From Gemmobacter denitrificans (GTDB lineage: Bacteria > Pseudomonadota > Alphaproteobacteria > Rhodobacterales > Rhodobacteraceae): DNA of 64,000 nt. The notes beneath the pieces were generated by a model. The model ran no database searches and was not told the DNA's origin. It saw nothing but the letters and a program-made list of their open reading frames with translations. This document shows, in pieces, positions 58,655-64,000 of the stretch. Every line of letters starts with the position of its first letter. The first letter of the stretch is position 1. The stretch lies in contig NZ_JBALHR010000008.1 of the NCBI RefSeq assembly GCF_036964905.1, positions 1 through 64,000 on the forward strand, given 5' to 3'. The position numbers and the translations under genes are program-made.

Positions 58655-59272
58655 TCAACTCTGCGGGAACATCGCGGCAGGCGTGGCCATCTGTGGTAGG
58701 GCGCGCATCCGGGCCAGCCAGCCTGCCATCACCGGGGTCGGCGCGACGCCTGCCGCGTCCAGCCATTGGGTATACCCCCAGATCGCGCAATCGCCGATGC
58801 CGGGCTGCGCGCCATGGAAGAATGGCCCTTCCGCCAGCAGGATGGCAAAGCGGGCACAATCGGCCTGATAGCGCAGGGTCAGCCATTCGACCGCACCGGG
58901 GGGAAAGCCCTTGCCCTGAACCCGACGCGCCTCTTTCAGCTGCGGCAGGCACATGCCGATGCGATTGGCCTCCCACATCAGCAATTCGCGGCCCCGCCGC
59001 AGACCTTCCGGCGTCTCGCCCCCCAGCAGGCCAAAGCGGCTGGCCAGATCCAGAAGGATCGCTCCGGATTGCACATGCGCCACCCCATCGATCATCAGAC
59101 ATGGCACTTCGGCAAAGGGAGAGGCCGCGAGGAATTCCGCAGGACGACTCGCCGGATCAGCCCAGATATCGACCCAGATGCAGCGATGCGCCAACCCCGA
59201 CAACCGCAGGGCCAAGGCCACCTTGCAGGCATGGCCCGAGTCGGGGTGACCATAAAGAACAAGTTCCACCAT
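58655..59272 (-). CDS. Glutathione S-transferase family protein
   Basis: A 205-residue GST-fold protein. N-terminal thioredoxin-like domain (residues 1-80: VELVLYGHPDSGHACKVALALRLSGL, then SPFAEVPCLMIDG with the cis-Pro, and QSGAILLDLASRFG), then a helical C-terminal domain. A Ser/Cys in DSGHAC lies where the catalytic residue is expected. ATG 59272 is preferred over 59293 by the domain start, with AAGGA 10 nt upstream. Probably detoxification; substrate unknown. Confidence 0.82.
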   Translation of the reverse strand: MVELVLYGHPDSGHACKVALALRLSGLAHRCIWVDIWADPASRPAEFLAASPFAEVPCLMIDGVAHVQSGAILLDLASRFGLLGGETPEGLRRGRELLMWEANRIGMCLPQLKEARRVQGKGFPPGAVEWLTLRYQADCARFAILLAEGPFFHGAQPGIGDCAIWGYTQWLDAAGVAPTPVMAGWLARMRALPQMATPAAMFPQS

Positions 59273-59463
59273 CTTCTTGTCATCCTTGCACATTCAACCC
59301 ATGGAGGAGCGCATTCCTTCGTCGCCTTGTCAAGAATTGGAGGTAAATTCAGTGATCCGGTGTCGGAATTGATCCGTAGAACAGCGGCATGGGTAGAATA
59401 AGGGGCGCAAATGCCCCATATGATGCACCAGCGACCATGGCATCAAGCACGGGGGACGCGCGA

Positions 59464-60552
59464 ATGAACATCCATACGCCGGAAATCGACCGGAAGCCGA
59501 GCCGCGAGGAAGCGGAAGCGGCAGCACGACTGTTGCGGCAATGGGCAGGCAAGGCGTCGGATGCAGAAATTGCGGCGATCGAACCGGCGGCACGGGCCTT
59601 TCTGGCGGATGGCTACCCGGAACTGAGCAGAGACTACCCGCAGGATTTCACTGTTGATGCCGCCTACAAGGCCGGTCTGCCCGATCTGCAAAACGGCCCC
59701 GCCAGCCTGATCCGGGGCGCCCGGCAGCAAATTCAGCATGTGGGCATTTCGAATTTCCGCCTGCCGATCCGCTTTCGTAGCCGCAATGGCGCCGAGGTGG
59801 TGCTGGAGACCAGCGTGACCGGCACAGTCAGCCTTGAGGCCGACAAGAAGGGCATCAACATGAGCCGCATCATGCGGTCGTTCTATGCCCATGCCGAAGA
59901 AAGCTTCAGCTTCAAAGTGATCGAACGCGCGCTGGAAGATTACAAGCGCGATCTCGAAAGTTTTGACGCCCGCATCCAGATGCGCCTGTCCTTCCCGATG
60001 AAGGTGGGCAGCCTGCGGTCTGGCCTGTCGGGCTGGCAATACTATGACATTGCGCTGGAACTGGTGGACCGGGGCGGCCAGCGGACCAAGGTGATCCATC
60101 TGGATTACGTCTATTCCAGTACCTGCCCCTGTTCGCTGGAACTGAGCGAACATGCCCGCCGTACCCGCGGCCAGTTGGCCACGCCGCATTCGCAGCGGTC
60201 GGTGGCCCGGATTTCCGTGGTGGTGAACCCGGGCCGCTGCCTGTGGTTTGAAGACCTGATCGAACTGTGCCGCTCGGCGGTGCCGACCGAAACCCAGGTC
60301 ATGGTGAAGCGCGAGGATGAGCAGGCATTTGCCGAACTGAACGCGGCGAACCCGATCTTTGTCGAGGATGCCGCGCGGCTGTTCTGCGCCCGGCTGCAAG
60401 GCGATCCGCGCATCGGCGATTTCCGCGTCATCGCCAGCCACCAGGAAAGCCTGCACAGCCATGATGCGGTCAGCATCCTGACCGAAGGCCCGACCTTTGC
60501 CCAGACCAGCCTTGACCCAAGGCTGTTTGCCAGCCTGATCCATCAGGGATAA
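59464..60552 (+). CDS. folE2: GTP cyclohydrolase FolE2 (type IB)
   Basis: A 362-residue enzyme that makes dihydroneopterin triphosphate from GTP for folate or modified tRNA bases. The catalytic Cys region STCPCSLELSEHAR (about residue 220) and PHSQRSVARISV match the COG1469 family, which is metal-flexible and often used when zinc is scarce. The first 60 residues (SREEAEAAARLLRQWAGKASDAEIAAIEPAARAFLADGY) are a helical N-terminal extension, longer than in short FolE2. ATG 59464 follows GGGGGA. I see no certain Zur box upstream. Confidence 0.92.
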   Translation: MNIHTPEIDRKPSREEAEAAARLLRQWAGKASDAEIAAIEPAARAFLADGYPELSRDYPQDFTVDAAYKAGLPDLQNGPASLIRGARQQIQHVGISNFRLPIRFRSRNGAEVVLETSVTGTVSLEADKKGINMSRIMRSFYAHAEESFSFKVIERALEDYKRDLESFDARIQMRLSFPMKVGSLRSGLSGWQYYDIALELVDRGGQRTKVIHLDYVYSSTCPCSLELSEHARRTRGQLATPHSQRSVARISVVVNPGRCLWFEDLIELCRSAVPTETQVMVKREDEQAFAELNAANPIFVEDAARLFCARLQGDPRIGDFRVIASHQESLHSHDAVSILTEGPTFAQTSLDPRLFASLIHQG

Positions 60553-60574
60553 GCGCCCCGCCCTGCCGCCGCGA

Positions 60575-61582
60575 TCAGTCGCGCGGCGGCAAGGCGCCGG
60601 ACAGGCCGCGCACCCCGTTCAGCCGCCGCCGTTCATCGTTCGGGTTCACCCCGAAGGCCTCGGCATAGTGGCGCGCCATGGGTGTCGAACTGGCATACCC
60701 CACGCTTTGCGCAATCTCGGTGATGGTGTCGTTGGAATAGAGCACCCTCTGACGCGCCTTTTTCAGCCGCATCAACCGGTAGTATTTCAGCGGGCTTTGC
60801 CCTGTGGCGGCCTTGAAGCGCCGCTCCAGATGCCGCTCAGACAGATCGACCGCCGCCGCCACATCCGCAATCTGCACCGGGTCTTCAATATGGTCGGCAA
60901 AGATGCGGATCGCGGCGCGGATCGGTTCGGGCAGCATGTCATCGGTGCCGCCCTGTTTGGCAACCGGCACCTTCTGGCTGGCATCTTCATCGCGCACGAA
61001 CGGATGCTGGAACCAGCAGGCCACTTCGGTCATCGTGTCGCGGCCCAGGCGTTCCTCGATCAGCCGCAGCATCAGATCGAACACTGCCCCCGCCCCCGAA
61101 ACCGTATAGCGCCGCCGGTCGCGCAGGATCACATTCGGGCTGGCGGCAACTTCGGGAAATTCGGCCTTGAAGGCCGCCTCATAGCACCAATGCACCGAAC
61201 AGCGGTGGCCCTGCAGCAACCCTGATCGCGCCAGCGGAAAGATACCGCCCGAAAAGGCCCCCATAACCACACCCGACCGATCCAGCCAGCGCAACTGGCC
61301 ATTGGCCTTGCGCGGGGTCTCGAAGCGCGAGGTGGGGCTGGCCAGCAGCATCAGGTAATCCAGCCCGGTGGCATCGGCCAGCGCAAGATCAGGGTCAAAG
61401 CGTACTTCGGCCGAAGATCGGACCGGGGCCCCGCTTTCGCTGACCAGCGACCAGGCGAATTCGCGCCGCCCGGTGATTTCATTCGCCGCGCGCAGGGGTT
61501 CGATTGCCGATGTCAGGCAGGCCATGGGAAAGCCGTCCATCAGCAGAAAGCCCAGACGTGCCGCCTCGGTCACTTGTGCCAT
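60575..61582 (-). CDS. GlxA family transcriptional regulator (AraC-type with DJ-1/PfpI domain)
   Basis: A 335-residue regulator: an N-terminal DJ-1/PfpI-like ligand domain (about residues 8-185; LLMDGFPMACLTSAIEPLRAANE) and a C-terminal AraC/XylS double helix-turn-helix (about 230-325; VDLSERHLERRFKAATGQSPLKYYRLMRLKKARQRVLYSNDTITEIAQSVGYASSTPMARHYAEAFGVNP). The catalytic nucleophile of PfpI is not kept. Relatives such as GbdR control glycine-betaine and methylamine use. It is divergent from the cupin-HTH gene, and both adjoin an N-demethylase cluster, so control of methylated amine use is plausible. Confidence 0.86.
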   Translation of the reverse strand: MAQVTEAARLGFLLMDGFPMACLTSAIEPLRAANEITGRREFAWSLVSESGAPVRSSAEVRFDPDLALADATGLDYLMLLASPTSRFETPRKANGQLRWLDRSGVVMGAFSGGIFPLARSGLLQGHRCSVHWCYEAAFKAEFPEVAASPNVILRDRRRYTVSGAGAVFDLMLRLIEERLGRDTMTEVACWFQHPFVRDEDASQKVPVAKQGGTDDMLPEPIRAAIRIFADHIEDPVQIADVAAAVDLSERHLERRFKAATGQSPLKYYRLMRLKKARQRVLYSNDTITEIAQSVGYASSTPMARHYAEAFGVNPNDERRRLNGVRGLSGALPPRD

Positions 61583-61674
61583 TCTTTCCGCGCCTCCTGC
61601 CGCTGCGCTTGCCTTGCGGCCCGCAAGATTTCACTATAGGGAAACCGCCCACGTAAACCGTGACAGGCCCTTTC

Positions 61675-62337
61675 ATGACCGATGCCCCTGACGAGTCCAC
61701 TGCCCTTGCCCGGCTGAAGCCCGCCTTCGAGCAGGATCCCCACCGCGTCCGCGAATTGAACGAACGCAATCTCGAGGCCGCCATTGGCCGCGAGGTGCGC
61801 GCCTTTCGCCGCCAGCAGGGCATGACGGTGGCCGATCTGGCACAGGTCACCGGCCTGTCCATCGGCATGCTGTCGAAGATCGAGAATGGCATCACTTCGC
61901 CCTCGCTCACGACGCTGCAGATCCTCAGCCATGCCTTCTCCACCCCGATCACCAGCTTTTTCCGTCGGTTCGAGGAACGGCGTGATGTCCAGCATGTGAA
62001 GGCCGGCAACCATATCGAGATCGAACGGCGCGGCACCCGGGCGGGACATCAATACAATCTGCTGGGCCATATCGGTTCCAATTCCTCGGGTGTGCTGGTC
62101 GAACCCTATCTGATCACGCTGACCGAAGAATCCGACACCTTCCCCACCTTCCAGCATGACGGGATCGAATTGCTATACATGCTGGAAGGCGAGGTGATGT
62201 ATCGCCATGGTGAACAATTGTTCCATATGCAGCCCGGCGACAGCCTGTTCTTCGATGCCGACGCGCCGCACGGGCCAGAGGTTCTGCTGAAACTGCCGGC
62301 CCGCTACCTTTCGGTCATCTCTTACCCGCAGCCCTGA
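61675..62337 (+). CDS. XRE-family regulator with cupin domain
   Basis: A 220-residue transcription factor. An N-terminal HTH (about residues 35-95; IGREVRAFRRQQGMTVADLAQVTGLSIGMLSKIENGITSPSLTTLQILSHAF) is joined to a C-terminal cupin (about 125-215; FPTFQHDGIELLYMLEGEVMYRHGEQLFHMQPGDSLFFDADAPHGPEVL). This architecture senses small ligands such as amines. ATG 61675 is used; a GTG at 61660 is possible. It ends 12 nt before the converging N-demethylase gene and may control it. Confidence 0.85.
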   Translation: MTDAPDESTALARLKPAFEQDPHRVRELNERNLEAAIGREVRAFRRQQGMTVADLAQVTGLSIGMLSKIENGITSPSLTTLQILSHAFSTPITSFFRRFEERRDVQHVKAGNHIEIERRGTRAGHQYNLLGHIGSNSSGVLVEPYLITLTEESDTFPTFQHDGIELLYMLEGEVMYRHGEQLFHMQPGDSLFFDADAPHGPEVLLKLPARYLSVISYPQP

Positions 62338-62349
62338 TCGCCCCGAACG

Positions 62350-63408
62350 TCAATCCTCGGGCCACCAGCCCGGCGAGGTGGGCGCACCGTCGTCGAATTG
62401 CGACAGGTACTCCACCATCAGCGGGCGGTTGCGGATGAACCCCTTGTAGGTGGCCAGGGCATCCGGCAGATCGCGCACCACCCGGTGCAGACGACGGCCC
62501 CATTTCGGCTGGGTCACGATATCCTGAAAGGCGCAGAGATAGCAGCGGATCGGAAAGGCGATGGCATTTGACCGCGGCAGACGGAACAGCGTTTGCAGTT
62601 CCACCCGCAGATGCTGGCGCCGCCCGATGTTTTCGGGCGTCAGCGTGGCCTTGGTATGCCCCCATTTGTGGTAGTTTTCGGGGCTGGTATCCAGAAGCGG
62701 GTCCACCGTCATGGTCCAGTTGAAGCGCCGCACCGGTGCCCCGTGCTTGAGATTGAGCAGGAATTTCAGCGCCCGGTCAAAGACACCGGTTTCATGCGCC
62801 ATCGGAACAGGCGCGTGCCATTCGTGAAAGCTCATGCCGATGTCGAAATCCAGCGACCAGTCGGCCTGGGTTGTGACCATCCCGGCCTCGACCCACAGCG
62901 TGCCGTCGCGCTGATCCTGCAGGGTGAAATCGCCCTGGGCCTGCCGGGTAATGTATTCCATCGGCCCGTAAGGCAGGGTGCTTTCATCGAGGAATGTGAA
63001 CTTCTGGTCGATATTCAGCGGGCGGTTTATCCAGTGCCAGTGATTGCCGTTCTTCGTCAGCGAAAACCATTGCGGGTAATCCCGGGCAAAGCTTTCCATG
63101 ATCAATTCCAGCAAGTCCCATCCTGCCAGCGTCATATGCGGCAGGCTTTGGCAGCGCAGCGGATCTTGCTTCAGCACCCGTTCCCGGTCGCGCATTTCCG
63201 AGACATAATGTTCGTCCACATCAAAGGTATGTTCGAACACAGATCCCGGGCGTCCGGGCACATGCGGCTCCATGTTGACCGAATACATGTAGTCGTCCCG
63301 GTCGAAGGGAAAGGGAAAGCGGCGGATCGCCCGGGGTGAATTCCGGAAGGTGAAATCGCCGTAGAAGGTCTCGTCGTTGAAAAAGTCGTCCTTGAAGTCG
63401 AGGCTCAT
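62350..63408 (-). CDS. DUF3445 heme-dependent oxidative N-demethylase-like subunit
   Basis: A 352-residue protein of the DUF3445 family, in which bacterial members form the heme-containing subunit of dimethylamine monooxygenase (the dmmDABC system). Landmarks: FPFPFDRDDYMYSVNMEPH, LPHMTLAGWDLLELIMESFARDYPQWFSL, RIGR-type GRRQHLRVELQTLFRLPRSNAIAFPIRCYLCAF. ATG 63408 has GGAGGG just upstream. It is followed on the same strand, upstream in transcription order, by an oxidoreductase gene. The name of the subunit letter is not fixed here. Confidence 0.8.
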   Translation of the reverse strand: MSLDFKDDFFNDETFYGDFTFRNSPRAIRRFPFPFDRDDYMYSVNMEPHVPGRPGSVFEHTFDVDEHYVSEMRDRERVLKQDPLRCQSLPHMTLAGWDLLELIMESFARDYPQWFSLTKNGNHWHWINRPLNIDQKFTFLDESTLPYGPMEYITRQAQGDFTLQDQRDGTLWVEAGMVTTQADWSLDFDIGMSFHEWHAPVPMAHETGVFDRALKFLLNLKHGAPVRRFNWTMTVDPLLDTSPENYHKWGHTKATLTPENIGRRQHLRVELQTLFRLPRSNAIAFPIRCYLCAFQDIVTQPKWGRRLHRVVRDLPDALATYKGFIRNRPLMVEYLSQFDDGAPTSPGWWPED

Positions 63409-63419
63409 TCCACCCTCCG

Positions 63420-64000
63420 CTAAAGCTCGATCACCAGCGCGGCGCCTTCGAAGCGCGACACGCAGGGCATGATATGGCTGTTGGCGGCCTTCTGATCCGT
63501 CGTCAGCCAATGGTCGTTGTGGTCGATCCGGCCATCGACATGTCGGACCTTGCATTCGCATTGCCCGCAGGCCCCCCCCCGGCAGAGATAGGGGGCGTCG
63601 ACACCTGCCGCCTCGATGGCCTCCAGCAGGGACTGGTTCGCCGCCACCGTCACCCGCTTGCCCGACAGGGCAAGATCGACGGTAAAGGGCTGGCCCACGG
63701 GCGGGGCCAGAAACTCCTCGGAATGCACGGCCCCTTGCGGCCAGCCCATTGCGGCCGCCGTGGCCAATACCCAGCCGATCATGCCCTTGGGCCCACAGAC
63801 ATACAGATGGGTGCCCAGTGGCTGCCCGCGCAGCAGGGCCTGCAGGTCGATCATCTGCCCTTCCGCATCGAAATAGCGATGCACCCGATCGCCATGACGG
63901 GCTGACAGGTCATCCATATAGGCACCAAGCGCGCGGTCACGGGCGGCGTAATGCAGTTCGAACCGCGCGCCCATCGCATCAAGCTGCGCCATCTGTGCCA
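63420..64000 (-). CDS. PDR-type flavin/2Fe-2S oxidoreductase (partial, runs off the right end)
   Basis: The 3' end (about 193 codons) of a reductase gene; the start lies beyond 64000. The NAD-binding tail has THLYVCGPKGMIGWV, and the C-terminal plant-type ferredoxin domain has CRGGACGQCECKV and a fourth Cys in MPCVSRFEG for the 2Fe-2S cluster. Phthalate-dioxygenase-reductase-like enzymes feed electrons to the DUF3445 subunit in dimethylamine monooxygenase. The gap to that gene is 11 nt. Confidence 0.85.
   Translation of the reverse strand, partial: AQMAQLDAMGARFELHYAARDRALGAYMDDLSARHGDRVHRYFDAEGQMIDLQALLRGQPLGTHLYVCGPKGMIGWVLATAAAMGWPQGAVHSEEFLAPPVGQPFTVDLALSGKRVTVAANQSLLEAIEAAGVDAPYLCRGGACGQCECKVRHVDGRIDHNDHWLTTDQKAANSHIMPCVSRFEGAALVIEL

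Noticed and set aside
59389..59463. Upstream start for FolE2
   Set aside because: The extra 25 residues have no ribosome site; GGGGGA precedes ATG 59464 and the product starts as expected.

Overview
The window looks like chromosome of an alphaproteobacterium of the Rhodobacterales (Rhodobacter/Gemmobacter/Tabrizicola-like). The basis is GC-rich coding with strong third-position GC bias, a short soluble cytochrome c of the c2/c550 type, an orphan aa3-oxidase subunit I gene, a SAM-II riboswitch before metZ, FolE2, and characteristic operons such as SPOR lipoprotein-dacC-tmk-holB-tatD. I could run no searches, so genus is not assigned. No prophage, insertion sequence, CRISPR array or rRNA was seen; nearly all DNA is tightly packed core-type genes.

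Layout. 1-7 kb: the end of an unknown gene, tRNA-Ser(TGA), then a plus-strand run of cell-wall and replication genes (SPOR lipoprotein, dacC-type carboxypeptidase, tmk, holB, tatD, MBL hydrolase, AEC transporter). 7-12 kb: a minus-strand polyamine-type ABC operon (ATPase, binding protein, two permeases) behind palindromic upstream sites, then tRNA-Leu(GAG). 12-17.5 kb: peptidoglycan-binding protein, lipB, and an unusual block in which two paralogous HTH regulators flank a cytochrome c gene and a small unknown gene. 17.7-19.4 kb: ctaD. 19.6-25.1 kb: a second minus-strand ABC operon and a putrescine-aminotransferase-like gene. 25-31 kb: epmA/efp, DMT transporter, RTX protein, trigger factor behind tRNA-Leu(TAG). 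31-36 kb: Hint protein, nnr, glnB-glnA. 36-41 kb: UDG; pyrB, two PH-domain membrane proteins, a 40-residue membrane peptide, a dihydroorotase-like gene lacking its metal ligands, and plsY. 41-48 kb: gshA, NucS-like nuclease, rsmE, ubiA, OmpA/BON protein. 48-50 kb: SAM-II-metZ and an RpoH-type promoter with hsp20. 50-55 kb: ECF sigma factor with a membrane VWA protein, then a YgiC/YgiB-like pair. 55-64 kb: gabD, a large RTX-repeat protein, GST, folE2, a GlxA-type regulator, a cupin-HTH regulator and an oxidative N-demethylase cluster that runs off the right end.

Themes. Polyamine/GABA metabolism recurs: two ABC importers, a putrescine-type aminotransferase and a succinate-semialdehyde dehydrogenase. 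The last two genes, 31 kb apart, carry the same 14-bp palindromic motif 80-90 bp upstream of their starts, which suggests one regulator. Nitrogen regulation (glnB-glnA with an NtrC-like palindrome) and oxygen regulation (an FNR-like box before ctaD) are visible in the DNA. The less described items are the paired HTH family around cycA/ctaD, the sigma/VWA pair, the tiny membrane ORF in the pyr operon, and the GAATTTGATCAAAT motif.
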